Shown: piece by piece, positions 47,431 through 60,000 of the stretch
How the letters are laid out: every line of letters starts with the position of its first letter
Position numbering within the stretch: position 1 is the stretch's first letter
Assembly: GCF_018873765.1 (NCBI RefSeq)
Contig: NC_057926.1
Location: 49,777,043-49,841,042, forward strand
Reading direction: 5' to 3'
Length of the DNA: 64,000 bases
DNA from: Telopea speciosissima
Lineage: Eukaryota; Streptophyta; Magnoliopsida; Proteales; Proteaceae
Translations under genes and position numbers: made by a program
Notes under the pieces: model-generated
Told to the model about the DNA's origin: nothing
Seen by the model: only the letters and a program-made list of their open reading frames with translations
Databases searched by the model: none

Positions 47431-49389
47431 TTACCAGTAATCTTTGCAGGAGCATGCCCCATCCTTGAAATGATGGAATCGATTTTTATCTCTCAAAACA
47501 ATCAACCTTCCTGCAACTTTTGAAGTCATCTTAATCCAAGTATGACAATCAGTGCAAACGCGAAGGTTCTTTGTGACTCGAATCGGTGCTCCTGAACGAG
47601 TATCAATGAGTCCAAACATAACTGCAAGCCGTTCGCTATGACCACAAACCCAGTTTGCCTTGATCTCTTCCTCTACATCATGAAGTACTACTCCTGTATC
47701 AGGGACATAACCAATATCTTCCATTTCTTCCTTCAGCTCATTCCAAACCTTTTTATATTCTTCTGAATTACGAAATTTAATGCCCCCTCCAGCTACAAAA
47801 GTTTGAATTCTGTTTTTGATCTGTATCCAACTGCATCCTGTCTCTTTCTTGATTCCCCTCTTTTCCATCTTCTCTCTCACAGAATTAACAGCTTTCCACT
47901 TTCCCACTTTTGCATACATATTTGACAGTATCACATAATTTCCAGGGTTATTTGGCTCAATTTCAAACAACCGTTCTGCCATCACCTCACCAAGTGCAAT
48001 GTTGCCATGGATCCGGCACGAATTAAGCAATGAACCCCATATGCTGCTGCTTGGGCTCATTGGCATTCTCTTCACAACATCTAGTGCCTCCTTGATCTGC
48101 CCAGCTCTACCCAAGAGATCCACCAAACAAGCATAATGCTCTACAGTTGGTGAAACTCCATAATCTGTCTCCATTCTGTCAAAAAATCTCTGTCCTTCAA
48201 CCGTGAGACCAACATGGCTACATCCCGAAAGCAACGCAATGAAGGTGAGTCCATCTGGTTTGAAGCCCATTCCAATCATCTCATCAAACAAATCAATCGC
48301 TTCACTCATACACCCATTGATCGCATACCCCATAAGCATGGTATTCCAAGATGTTAAGTCTCTACTGATCATTCCTTCAAACACTTCTTGACAGTAATTC
48401 ACTGCTCCACATTTGGCATACATGTCCATAAGCGAGTTCAGCACAGGGACATCTGGCTCTGCAGTTGATTTAATGATTTGAGTGTGTATCTCTTGGCCGC
48501 AACGAAGCGTAGTTACTCGAGCACAGACTGGTAAAATCGTAGTGAGAGTGACCCAACTGAACCCAACTCCTTCACCCTGCATCTTCCTAAAAATGTCTAG
48601 AGATTCAAACGATCGGTTCCGGCATACAAAAGCAGCAATCAAGGAGTTCCAAGAAACAATATTTCTCTGACCCATTTCTCCAAAAATCTGGTGTGCTTCT
48701 TCACATGTCCCACATTGCGCATACAATCTAAGAAGAGCATTGTTCACCACCTGATCTGGGTTGTCTTCAGATTTTAAAATCTGGGCATGAATTGCTCTAC
48801 CAATCAATAACTCTGACAGATAAGAACATGCCTTGAGAGCTGACGAGAATGCGAAATTACCCGGTCGGATATACCGATGAAGCATCTTGGAGTAAACAAG
48901 GAGGGAGTCCTGGGAGAGCCCAATTCTCGAATATGCGATGGACATGGCAACCCACACAGATTCTGGGACATGTTCAGCAGTCTCAATGCCATCCTCAAAA
49001 ACATGACGAGCTTCGTCGATTCGGCCACAGACAGAGTAGAGGGTGATGAGCTTGCTTTTCAAGGTGGGGTTGTTTAGAAAATCGTGATAAGCTCTGTCTC
49101 TTGAGAGGAGGAGTTGAAGGTGAAGCCTCTGGCCATGTTCCAAGGATTTTCTAGCGATGCAGGAATGGAGGAAGAGAGAGTAGGTCTCAAGGTCAGGCTG
49201 AGTGTCGCAGCTATTCGTTGTTGAGGTTTCAATCAAACGCAAGGCTTCGTCTAATTTGCCAGATTTGAGGAGGGATTGCAGATTGGAAATGGGATTCATC
49301 GAAACCAAAGGAGGTGGTTTGTGTTTGTGGATTGGAGGACCTGAAACGACCGTTATGGTGGTTGGAAGAGAAAGGGCGGGTATCACCAT
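47431..49389 (-). CDS. CREF3: DYW-class PPR protein, CREF3-like organelle RNA editing factor
   Basis: An intronless frame of 652 aa. The first 30 residues are Pro/Thr/Ser-rich without acids, as in a chloroplast transit peptide. PLS-type PPR repeats run from about 65 to 445 (for example YSLFLHSCIARKSLEHGQRL, VPVLNSLMDMYAKCGAV, DLTSWNTMLMGYAINGC). E/E+ motifs follow (about 450-550). The DYW deaminase domain (about 560-652) has the PG-box-like GYVPDTG, the zinc and catalytic HSE at 584-586, CTDCH at 612-616, CSC at 646-648 and the terminal DYW. The key residues are intact, so an active C-to-U editing enzyme is expected. From memory, the sequence follows Arabidopsis At3g14330 (CREF3, psbE editing) along its length, including VAGGG..FRNSEEYKKVW. 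The site edited here is inferred only. Confidence 0.93.
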   Translation of the reverse strand: MVIPALSLPTTITVVSGPPIHKHKPPPLVSMNPISNLQSLLKSGKLDEALRLIETSTTNSCDTQPDLETYSLFLHSCIARKSLEHGQRLHLQLLLSRDRAYHDFLNNPTLKSKLITLYSVCGRIDEARHVFEDGIETAEHVPESVWVAMSIAYSRIGLSQDSLLVYSKMLHRYIRPGNFAFSSALKACSYLSELLIGRAIHAQILKSEDNPDQVVNNALLRLYAQCGTCEEAHQIFGEMGQRNIVSWNSLIAAFVCRNRSFESLDIFRKMQGEGVGFSWVTLTTILPVCARVTTLRCGQEIHTQIIKSTAEPDVPVLNSLMDMYAKCGAVNYCQEVFEGMISRDLTSWNTMLMGYAINGCMSEAIDLFDEMIGMGFKPDGLTFIALLSGCSHVGLTVEGQRFFDRMETDYGVSPTVEHYACLVDLLGRAGQIKEALDVVKRMPMSPSSSIWGSLLNSCRIHGNIALGEVMAERLFEIEPNNPGNYVILSNMYAKVGKWKAVNSVREKMEKRGIKKETGCSWIQIKNRIQTFVAGGGIKFRNSEEYKKVWNELKEEMEDIGYVPDTGVVLHDVEEEIKANWVCGHSERLAVMFGLIDTRSGAPIRVTKNLRVCTDCHTWIKMTSKVAGRLIVLRDKNRFHHFKDGACSCKDYW

Positions 49390-50546
49390 CTCCCTTGTTA
49401 TTATTGATTTATCTTTTCCTCATTTGTATACATGGAGTAGACTGCAGACTCTCTCTCTCTCTCTCTCTCTAGGGGTGTCAAAATGGTCGGTTCAGTCCGA
49501 TTTTGGTTGGGTTGAAAGTTGAAACGGTTTCGGACGAAAAATGGGTGAAATTGAAACCGGCTCAATAAGGGAATGTTCGATTTCGATCATTTTCAGTTTA
49601 TTTTGGTTTTCTCTTCTTAATCTATTATTGGTTTGATATCGGACTCGGCCAATTCGATTTCAATTTGTCAATATATATATAAACAATCATGAAAAAGACA
49701 TGGTTTTCTTTTGGTTTTCGTTTTTTTATTGTTTTTTATCCGGATTGCAATTTTGGTCTAGTTTTCGATCTATCTGATATGGTCTGGTCTTCCTGTGTCA
49801 TAATACCTCAAGCTGAAGCCGGCCCAATAGAAAATTGGTTCGGTTCAGTTTAAGCATTTTTTGTCGGGTTCGGCCATTTGACCGGCTTGGTTTAGGGTTT
49901 GACACCCTAATGTGCTACCTACCCTCTCTTTCTCAGTCATTCATGCTAACCCTTTGGTACTTGGGTCTCTCTCTTCTTCTGCTTTGGTCTCAAAGATCAA
50001 AGATAAGATAAAAAGCACAATTCTTGTACTCCCTCTCTGGTTGATTTTCAAACCTTTGTAAATGTGACATTTTCATTTTTCACTGTTCCTAGAGTTCAAT
50101 CATAGCATCAAATTACGTTGGATGAAGAGATTTTTCTCTAGATGCACCTTGGGTGACGAAAACTTTCACCATAGTAAAAGTAGAATGTAAAACAAAAAGT
50201 AAAACAAAAGCATAGAATGAAAAGAAGATGATGGAATAACAATCAAACTAGATGAGCTTTTATTAATACCTGCAAGTCACTCCTCTCTCACACCATTCAC
50301 CTTCCAACACACCCTTTTTAATAATCTCATGAATCAGGTATAATATAATCCACTCTCCAAAATAAAAATAAAAATCCTATAAATAATTACTCCCAACTAT
50401 GAAGCTCAGGAAGGATAAAAACTCGATCCTCCCATGGATGTAGTATCATACTCTTACAAAAAAAAAAGTAAAAATTATTGAAAAATCACATTCAAATGAG
50501 GGTTGAAGGGTAAGGGAAGGGAGAAAGAAGAAGAAGAAGAAATAAA
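49390..50546. other. Region between PPR start and cytochrome b561 stop (both minus)
   Basis: Upstream DNA of the PPR gene and 3' region of the b561 gene. It has a (CT)n run (about 49449-49470) abutting the MITE at 49470-49909. The rest is A/T-rich with no recognised feature. Confidence 0.6.
49470..49909. mobile_element. MITE with TAGGGGTGTCAAA terminal inverted repeats, about 440 bp
   Basis: The left end is taggggtgtcaaa and the right end is tttgacacccta, an inverted pair of 12-13 bases with one gap or mismatch. The interior has many 'ggttcggt', 'gaaaccg' and 'ggttttcg' motifs and no frame. Similar left ends occur at 31408 (taggggtgtcaaa) and 32375 (taggggtgtcaac), so the family is dispersed. 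It lies about 80 bp upstream of the PPR start codon, inside that gene's promoter region. No clear target duplication is visible, because the left flank is a CT repeat. Confidence 0.7.
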
Positions 50547-51997
50547 TTAATAAGCATTTGGAACAGATGCAACAGTGAGATCCACAGCAATGCCAAAGAG
50601 AAGAATTGCCAATCCAGTGAAGTTGATAAGGCGAGATTCATTGCTCTTTTGTAACCCTAAGAGGGTTGATGACTGCATCAACCCACTCTCTGCTGTGCAT
50701 ATTGCCATGTATAGAAGGACCCTACCAAAAAAGATATGCCAAGGGGCATATGACCTCCTTGTTGATGAATCTACTCCTCTAATCCAGAAGTTGAAGAACC
50801 CAAAAATCCACTGTAAAATCGACAAGATTAAAACATGTAATTAACAGTTAATTAATCAGGTTAGGTTCCATGAAATCAAAATCCTTATTCTAAACTTGGA
50901 AGAACATGTTATAGGCAACTTGGGTTCTCACCCAGTTTGAACTCAATCCCACCTAACCTTCACCCAAGGTCATCATCAACCTTAAACCTGCAACTTTTTT
51001 CCATCTCTTCTCAGATCCAAATTTACTAGCTATATGGGCGGGCATTCACACCTCATAAAGTGGGACTGCTTCTGATTACAGTTGGATTAGAATAATTAGC
51101 ACAGTAATGCATTTGGTATCCAATGTAACCAAGGGTAGTACCCTACTGGCTTGTCTGTTTTCTACAACTACTAGGGGGAATAAATTAAAGGATAAAGGTC
51201 TTGGGGTCCATAGAGTTGGGTAGAAGGGCCCTTTCACAAAAGACCATACCATTAGGCAACAATTGGCAATCTCTAAACTTCCCATATGACCCTGTTCAGT
51301 TCACTCTTGACATATCCACATTTTCTTACATAGGAGATGGAAATTTGAGAAAGATTTCTAGGGTGGGAGTGGTTAGGCCCTTGTGATCATAGATCTTTCA
51401 ATTAATACTCTCAGTGTTTCTAAGGTTCTAACCTGCAAACCATATAAGATGAAGGTTCCCATGCCAAGCCATGAATGCAAGCTATACATATTTGTTATCC
51501 CTTGCTTCTTGTGATACTTGAAGGTGGCATAGATTCCGATAATCCCAAGTACGAATGCGACAACATGAAGAGACATATGAGCAAATTTCTGAACCTTCCT
51601 CTCTGCATGTATTGTCTTGTAGGCCATAATTGCTGATCAGCCACACCAGAACAATAGCATCAGTGACACATATATATTTAACAGTTGCAAGTAAATGGGC
51701 AAACCCAAAAACCATACATACCTTCACCAGCAAAAAATATGAAACCAAAGTACATAAGAAATGGGTGTACCTGCAAGAGATTGAGAAGGGAAGAAGATGA
51801 ATCAGTCTTTATGATGTGCATTGTGTATAATAGAAATCCAAATAAACAGAGTTATGATATCAAATTACATTGAATACGCGTTCAGCATTGTCGGAATCTA
51901 GTTCGATTCCACCACGGAAATGTACCAGCCATACTAGCAAGAGAATTAAGGCTAATATACCAAAGATGTGACCAGATGCTGTAGCAACAAAAGCCAT
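50547..51997 (-). CDS. Cytochrome b561, transmembrane ascorbate ferrireductase
   Basis: Four exons on the minus strand (51869-51997, 51722-51770, 51433-51632, 50547-50810) give 213 aa. All junctions are GT-AG and in frame. The start has context TTGCCATGG. About six hydrophobic helices are seen (near 8-26, 46-62, 78-98, 112-132, 150-168 and 188-208). The four haem-ligand His expected in the family are at 45 (FNVHP), 78 (KFAH), 112 (SLHSW) and 151 (PWHIF). HFRGG (26-30) and SLHSW are typical of plant b561 proteins. These proteins carry electrons from cytosolic ascorbate across tonoplast or plasma membrane to ferric iron or monodehydroascorbate. Which membrane applies here cannot be told. The C-terminus is shorter than in the roughly 240-aa tonoplast CYB-1 type. 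Confidence 0.92.
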
Positions 51998-52882
51998 GGC
52001 AAGACTGAAGCTTAGAGAAGCTAATGGGAATGGGAAGAAGATGGCAGAAGTGATACTTGGAATTGGGTTTGTTTCAGGGTTGTGGACATGGGTTCTTATC
52101 TAAATTCAAAAGCTAAAAGATAAAGTAATATGTTCTGGAGATTGCTTTGTTTGTTGGGTTTGGTATTTTGGGAGTAGCCCTTCTACTTTAGAAAGGCATA
52201 AAAAAACCAAAGGACAAGGACTAATTCTTTGTGTCATGGCTTAATTAATTTGCCTCACACGTCTCGAATCAAAACCAACTGAGCTTGACCATTGCACATT
52301 ATTTTCCTGGTTTCAACCATTGTTGTGGTGCAACTTCTAAACAACCATGAGAGATGGATTGTTTAGACTAATAGGAATAACAGTGAGTGTGGCAAAGGTA
52401 AGAAAACTTTTGGGCTTTTTAAAGGGATTACTGTTGGGGAATGCAATTTGCTTCTGGTGATCCAAGAGAATTGCAAAAATCAAAGAGCTTTTGGTACAAC
52501 GATGATCAAAGCAAAAGTAAAGATAGATATGAATGTAGCACCACCACGTGAATATTGACACTCTGACTGGTTGTGCATATAATTACTTTTAAAAAATTAG
52601 TATGGATTTTATTTATGTAAATGCACATTTTATTTTTAAGATTTAAGAACCCAATATATGCATGGTTACTGGTAAAGATCCCCTTATGCTGTTGTACCAC
52701 AATTGCATCTATGCCCCATATATGCATGTGATGTCGGATTTATTTATTTATTTTTGGAATGAACCGGTAAAGAAAATACATTTTTTAGTTATTTGAAAAA
52801 CAAATTGAAAGTGGTTTTAAAAAACAAAAACATAAACAGAAGGGTACACGGGAGATTCCTCCCATCAAGCCTGTCCCATAGA

Positions 52883-52901
52883 GGGGGGGGGGGGGGGGGG
52901 G
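52883..52901. repeat. G19 homopolymer
   Basis: Nineteen consecutive G after 'ataga'. Its length is likely to be unreliable. It can form G-quadruplex structures. Confidence 0.9.
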
Positions 52902-53040
52902 TGTTTTTGGTCATTTTGGATGGGCATCCCATCCAGCTGGCCTCCATGCAGACCGTGCATATGCACGGCCATGCATGAAAACTTCTGCCAAAACAAAATT
53001 GGGCAACAAAAAAGACCCAACTTGTACAAGTCTCGACTCT

Positions 53041-53108
53041 CCACCATCACCACTGCTGCCACTACCACCACCATCACCATTGCTGCCACTGCCATCACCA
53101 CCACCACA
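53041..53108. repeat. CAC/CTG-rich minisatellite
   Basis: Two imperfect units of 'ccatcaccactgctgccact' (about 53044 and 53071) are surrounded by CCA triplets. The region reads open on both strands because of the triplet period, and I do not consider it coding. Confidence 0.8.
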
Positions 53109-54010
53109 GAAAAGAAAATATACTTGTATTATTATACATTTCATACGTGTTTCGGTTCTATTTTAATGAGAAATACTTTTTTCCAACTTTACAATACAAC
53201 ATTTGTTGGTACAGAAGTTTCCAAATTAACAAAAACATAGTATTTCTAACTCAGAAATATTAGTTCGGAACAGAAACATTGCCATACATAGCCATGGTAA
53301 CTGGTGTTCAAAAAGATTTCAAACCATCCAAACTGGAAGTAACTTATGACTAGAAAGAACTTTGTGAACCAAAACCGCAAGTTCATAAATCTCGAGCCAT
53401 GCACCATCTTGGTGGTAGAACACCATGTGAAGCGCTCCAATTTAATGACCTTAGTAGTAATTACCAAGCAAGTGAGCATTACCATGTAGCATTCTAAGAA
53501 CATCCATCAAATCAGATTATTGTTGTAATGCTTTTCGTCTGTTCTCTCCAGAATACCTGGATTTGGTAATCACATAGCTTGGATCAAAGAGCTGGTACAA
53601 TTGCATAGTAAAGAGGCTGACTGATCAAATATACCAAAGACTTCCACATAACCAAAATGGCAATTGTGATCTTCAAAAAAGGTCTTATTTGGTACAACAA
53701 GGTGCAAAGAGATCCAATATCCCAATGTGAACCAACAGTACTATACAGAGTAAGTGACTATCAAACATCCGCTATGAACTTAAAACTATACCTCTTGGCC
53801 CTCAAAGCTACTCGACATGTCCTGATCAGCCTCCCAGCCTTCAAAGGCAAATGGTTCCTGCTTCCTACCTACATTTGCATTCAGAAAAGCCTAGAATGGC
53901 TATGAAAATTATCCAAATAAAAAAAAAAATTTCACTCAATCTCTCTTTCTCAAAAACAGTAGTAAGCACAATAAAGAGGCTCGCTACTGGTGAAAGAATT
54001 TTACTCCTGC

Positions 54011-57000
54011 CTAATGAATGGTGACGAGCTCATCACTGCGGTAAAATGAATCATCCATGTCAATTCCATACATATTTTCATCCTTCTCTTCCTCCCACTT
54101 AAGAACCTCCCTAATGTACTTGAATGCTTCATCTACAGTGCTCTGTTCACGGGCCCTGGTCTGCCACACAAATAGTTTCCGGTTGCTGAACGAGGCATAG
54201 AGTTCCTTAAACTTCATTGCAACGTAGTAATAAGCCTGGTTTGCCAATGAATCGTTGTTGTGATAACGTTTTAATGGGCTGAAATCCCCAAACCAGTCAC
54301 AAACCGTTAAGGGTACCCGACTGATCTTCTCTTCGAAGGCATCATATTTATTAAGGAGGAGAATGAAGGGAGTATCCCTGAAACATGGTTGTGTTAGGGC
54401 ACTCTCAAAAAGTTCTCGGCTCGCTAACATCTTGTTGCGCAGTGGACCGACTCCTTGGGCCCACACCTGATCATAGTCACTCAAAGCAACACAAAATATA
54501 ACAGCCCAAACATCTTCAAACATGTCCAGCCATTTGCCGCCATCATTGAGTCCCTTTGTGTCTACTTGAATTAATTGGTACCTGTGCAAATATAAGTTTC
54601 TCAAAAACTAAGAGATATTATTAAGAAATGGACTTTCTGTCTGTGGTATATAGTGCATGCAAACTACTCCAGAGGATGCCCCATTTAATGGAAGGTATGG
54701 ATCTACCACATCAAGCCTCCACACGGCAAAGAGTTCCATGCATAAGGGCAGGGTTTTAGTTAAATAGCAGTCAAGAAAAGCTTTTCTACAGTGTCCATTT
54801 TTGAGCCACATGGAGGGCTCAAGCTTGGTAAATGACTTCCGTAGGCATACATCCATGGATTAGCCAAATGCCAAATTTGGGATTCTATCTCAACCATATG
54901 GCCCACCATTTTTTTAGTATCAACCCTTTCTTTCTTCTTTTTTTTTTTGGTTGAGTTTTTGTGGGTGTTTAGGGGAGGGGGAGACCACCCTTGTGTTTTT
55001 GATGATTTATATTCTCAGCCAAAATCAAGTCTCCAGCCAGTTCTCAGTTCTTTATATCAACATGGAAAAATGCACTGGACCTGAAACATACCACATGGAT
55101 ACATGCTGATGTGGATGACATACCCACAAATTTTGAGGATCAATTAAACTGCCATGTTGCAGATAGTAGGGCCATCAAGAAAGACTTATCTTGGGTGGCT
55201 GGGGGTGTCTATATGTGTGAAGAAAGAAAGAGAGCTTACTTGGTCAGTGGGAGTGGGTAATCAGAGTTTTCATTGTCAGTCTCTGACATCGGACTATGAT
55301 CATCCAATGAGAATTCAAAAAAGGCAACGCCATTACTCTGGGTCACTCCTTCAGAATATAAAATGTCTTTTTCAGAAGGCAAATACTTGTCACTTGATAT
55401 CTCAATTGCCTGCAAAGCACAAACATCTGACTTCTGTAATGAATACACACAGCACAAATAGATGATGTCTGTCAATAAAAACCTCCCTAGAATTCTCTGA
55501 ACACACACATCAATCAACTGTTTTATGATCATTCACTTAAATGCGTAGCAACATCACCTTACAGCATGTTGGAATCTAGATTAGACACCCAACCACTAAC
55601 ATGTCCATGAACACTAATTGAAGCTTAAAGCTGAGGAAACGGAGGGCCCACTGAAGTTTCTTTTCACTGTAACAGTCAGCAAATTGCCCGAAAGGACCAC
55701 ATGATATACAGTTGTGGTAGCAGGGGGAAGAAAGAAACACTTCAGAGTGTGAGAAGTGAGAAATGAATTGATTCCCCTTAACTTGCGTCTTGGGTTTTCC
55801 TTTATTTATAATCATTGTAGAAACTGTTTACACATAACAATATCCACATGCACCCATGTGCTTTTCCAAAGACTGTTATGCCAAGTGGCAGTAACTTAAC
55901 AAACAGCAACAAACATCTAAGCACTACGTCACTCCTCTAACACAGAGTGGTTCTAGATTCAATTTCGAAACCCACCTCTGGAAAAATGGAATGAAGGAAT
56001 TCTAGAGAAGAAACTTCCTTTCGATGTAAAGCTGGGATGAGACTGGCTACTTAAATTATATGACACCACCTTTCCTAATTGAGTTCCAAGCACAACAGAA
56101 CCCAAGAAAAGGGTTTTAAAAAGAAGAAAAGAGCAATAAAAATCTGTGTCTCAAATCTGTAACATATTAAACTTGATCCAACTCTTTATGAGGCTTTTGA
56201 AGCACTCAACTTATGTATACAAACATCATGTGTGCCCCCTGAGTCCCAGACCAAAAACGAAACTGGCCTTTTGTATAGTTTATTAAGATATACAGGGACT
56301 TCCAAATGAACCTCTTCATAGAAATGATGGAGCAAATAACTGGCCTTGCCTCCAAACAGGGGTAATCAACTACAGTCGCATTGTTGCTAATAAAGATATG
56401 ACATTAGCATGAGTGAAAATAAAGCATTAAAGCTGACAAGCTGTTGCAAACCATTTATACCAAGTAGATGAAAGAGCCCTTCATCAAAAAAAACAAAAAA
56501 AAAAAAACGTAGATGCAAGAGCCCCATTTCAATTATTAAGGCATTGTTTGGTTAGAAAAAAAGTGAAGTGAAGTAAGATTTTCATTGATAAAGTGCATTG
56601 CAAGGGAAAATCTTAATGCATTGATTTGTCAGCGGCATTTAATTCTAGACACAAGGACATGTTTTCTTGTCATGTTGCAGATTTGCACGGATGTGGGTGG
56701 GAACATGAAATAGAGGAGAACACACACCTCACTGGTCAAATTTCAGCCCAAAACAAGCAGTGGAAGTGGTTACACAGTGAGGGCAAAGTTTCACAATAAC
56801 AGTAGAGCCAATTCTCTGAAATAAAATCTAATGGCATTTCTGGAATTCTCTGCAACTTTGGTTTAGCTTTCAGGCATTTTCCCTGCCTGTTTTGGGCAGG
56901 ACTTGACCAATGAGATGGGTATGGGATGCTCTATCACATGGACCGCCCATGTTTGCTATGACACAGGTTGTGATGCATCCAACATTCACTAAGAGGTAGT

Positions 57001-60000
57001 TACATATTATGATGCACAAAAGAGACAAAAAGGTCGGATATGAACAACTAAACAGATACACTTATGCATACCCGATCTAAGAAATAATTGGCAACATCTG
57101 GAAGAAAATGCAATTCGTCTCTTCTCTTGTATGTCTCCTGAATCGCAGGATCCTTCCAAACCTCAGCTACAACAGGAGCATATTTACGTGTTGCAGCAGC
57201 AAAGGAAGCTTCCAAGTTCTCCATAGCCATAAATTCCAAAACCCAATCAGAAAATTGCTTCAATTTTTGGTTGATTGAATAAATGCACTGCCTATGTTCA
57301 TCAGTTCCAGTTTCACCTGAATTCATTAACAGTCAACTAACATCAGTTCATGCTTTCCACCCATTAGATAGACCAGAAATATGATGTTTCATAACATATT
57401 CAATAATTTGACTTCCCTATATAAATTGGTGCAGAGGGAGCAAAATTTAGAGCACAAAATAGAACCAGTCTAAGAAATTGGACATGGCACCAACGTCGTA
57501 GAATTTGTAACATGAGATTATTTAAATCCAATGAATTTGCACAAGCAGATTTAATGATGGTGCTGCAGACTATTTGCTTATTTTCCTTGCTTATCAATTT
57601 CTTATACTCCACTACAAGGAATCATTCATAAGGATTCAATCATTCAACCATGTAAATGCAACCTATTCAACATGGAATTTAGTGCAACTACTGAAACCAT
57701 CTAATACCAGCTGTTAAACATGTTGCATGAAAATCCTGGCTGAAGAGATAAGAAATAGGATTTGTTTTTTCTTAGGGACCAAGATTTAACTCCAGTGCAT
57801 CCACCAACAGTAACAGAATGAAAGAGAGAACAGACAATAGAAAAGAAGAAAGTGATTTTCGTTGACACCTGAGCCGGACTCTTCAGCAACAGAGGCAGCA
57901 TCTCTTTTCTTTATCAAAGCCTCCTCTTCAAAATGCTTTCGGCCTTCAAGTAGTATACTTAAATATTTATACATGTTGATTTGAATCATAAGCTTGATAT
58001 CCTGCAGTTCTTCTACAGAAAACTTGTCTCCATATAAAAACTTGGCCTGTTCAATAATGGGGGGCAATTTAAGTAATTTCATTGAAGAGACAATTATCCG
58101 AAATGATGAGAAAGTGAGAAACAGAAGAAAAAAATAAAAATTAGGGACCAATGTTGAGCTTTAAAATTGACAATCTGAAGCACCTGAAATTCAATCAACA
58201 TTCTCTTAGCTGTGTTGGGGAAGGAAGAGTAGAGGAAACTGCCGCAAAGGATAAGAAACATCCAACCCAAAAAAACACGCACGCACACAAAGGAAAAAAA
58301 ACAACACTCATTAGATCATAATAAATGCATTGTTTCCAATTCACAGATTCCATTCAAAACTATCTGCTTCCAGGTTCCAACTGTTGGTTAACAGGAGATT
58401 TGGAAACCTAAAGAAAAGTAGATTTCCAAAAACAAAACAAACAAACAAACAAAAATGTAAAATTATACTACAGACTCAGATAAATTATGTGGAACCAGGC
58501 CAATAAAGAATTTACTAGACATGAATTTATTTTATTGGGCTGTTTTCATATTTGAAAAAAAAAGGGAGATGATTTCATTTCTTTTTATAGAGTTAATATT
58601 CTAATCTTTGTCTTTTCTAAGGGTTATTCTGGGGCTTATGTTACTTTACTGCTTTTAGTAAATTTTTTTTTATTATTTTAGGGGTGACAAAGTATAATAT
58701 TTCAGCAAGTTGTAATTATCCTTCTAATAAAATACTAATTTTCCTACTTTTAATTAGTACAATTTCTACTTTTCTGGTAAGTTTTCTGTTTTGAGCCAAA
58801 TTAGGAAGTTTACCTACTTGGGTGTTCAGCTTTGAGCCCTAGTCTGAGTTGACATTTGAGTTTCAGACATGGAAGTCTCAAAATCGCAGCCTACTGAGAC
58901 GAGATGTGGGTCGACTTTAAATTGGACCTGAATTTGCATGGTTTCGATACAGGTTTTGACTCTGTTTCAGCCATATTTCGTTAATTTCGCAAGTTTCAAC
59001 CTGAACACCCATATAAATTCATTTATCCACATCGAAACTTGAGGAAACCTGACTCGAAACCAGGATAAGCACTTCTGGGCCTCAAACCCAAGGTTTCGAA
59101 TTGACTTGGAGAAAGTACCAGGTTTTGACCGAGATATGGTCGAAACCTGGGAAATAGGTTTTTAGCTGGTTGAAACCAGCGTCGGCACCGAGCTCTTGAT
59201 CCTTGGTCTCAGATCACATAAGGAGTATTAAGTCATAGGCTCATAGCAAGGTTTGTTTGCATCTCTATGGCCGATGGGTTTTATGATGCCATCCACAATG
59301 TTTGGAATATGGAATAGAAGTTAAATTGATCCATTGGAAGATTGGAACTCCAACCATGAAACCTAGTTGTGTCTTCTCTTCCTTCCACCATTTTTTTTCT
59401 TTCCTTTTCTCTTTCTTCTTCTTTCTCCACTATTATCTGCGGTTTTTCTGTATCTTTTTTTATGGCAAAAGGATCTTTGAACAAACCACACAGGAATGCC
59501 TTTGTGTGTGGTCAACCCAATTATGGCATAAAAATTCAGACTGCAGGACAGATGGGAATGGGATATGATCTAGATAGCCCAAGTGTCAAATTTCAGAGCC
59601 AAATTTAATCATACAACCACTTCCCCCAATTTATTACATTTCCACTTGTATTTTCAGCCGTTCATTTGTTTTCGACCATTTTTCAAGAAGTTCTTAGTCG
59701 ATTTCCGAAGTAGTATCTGTGACACGACTAATTTCATTTGGGCTGAAACTTGACATGTGAGCAGGGGACCTATGATCCTACCTGTTCCCAAAATTTGGGC
59801 CTCATCTGACCTACCAGATGGCAGATGTTAGGGCAGTATAGGAAGCCCTTCCTATGTGGCATGCAGGAAACCAGAGCCCTTCTTTATTATTAGTCTTCGT
59901 GGTGAAAATTCTTTATTCTTAGTCTCTTCTACTTGAAATCTTAAAACCTAGTATGATCATAAATACCAACCTAGATTTAAGAGACTAGTTTTCTTCCTAA

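Larger units (their letters stand above)
51998..54010. other. Region between cytochrome b561 start and XLG stop
   Basis: It probably holds the b561 promoter and leader (about 51998-52200, no firm TATA) and the XLG 3' untranslated region at the right. It also holds a G19 run, a CCA/CTG-type minisatellite and A/T-rich DNA. The open frames at 53246-53905 have no recognisable domain. Confidence 0.55.

Noticed and set aside
48203-49522. Plus-strand frames over the PPR gene
   Set aside because: They are antisense shadows of a complete, well-conserved 652-aa DYW protein.
52865-53166. Several overlapping frames rich in Gly/Ser/Val or Pro/His
   Set aside because: They are translations of the CCA/CTG minisatellite and the G19 run on both strands.
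54608-54856. 82-aa minus-strand frame next to the last XLG exon
   Set aside because: It lies inside the last XLG intron. Family comparison joins 55240 directly to 54581, and the frame resembles nothing in XLG proteins.
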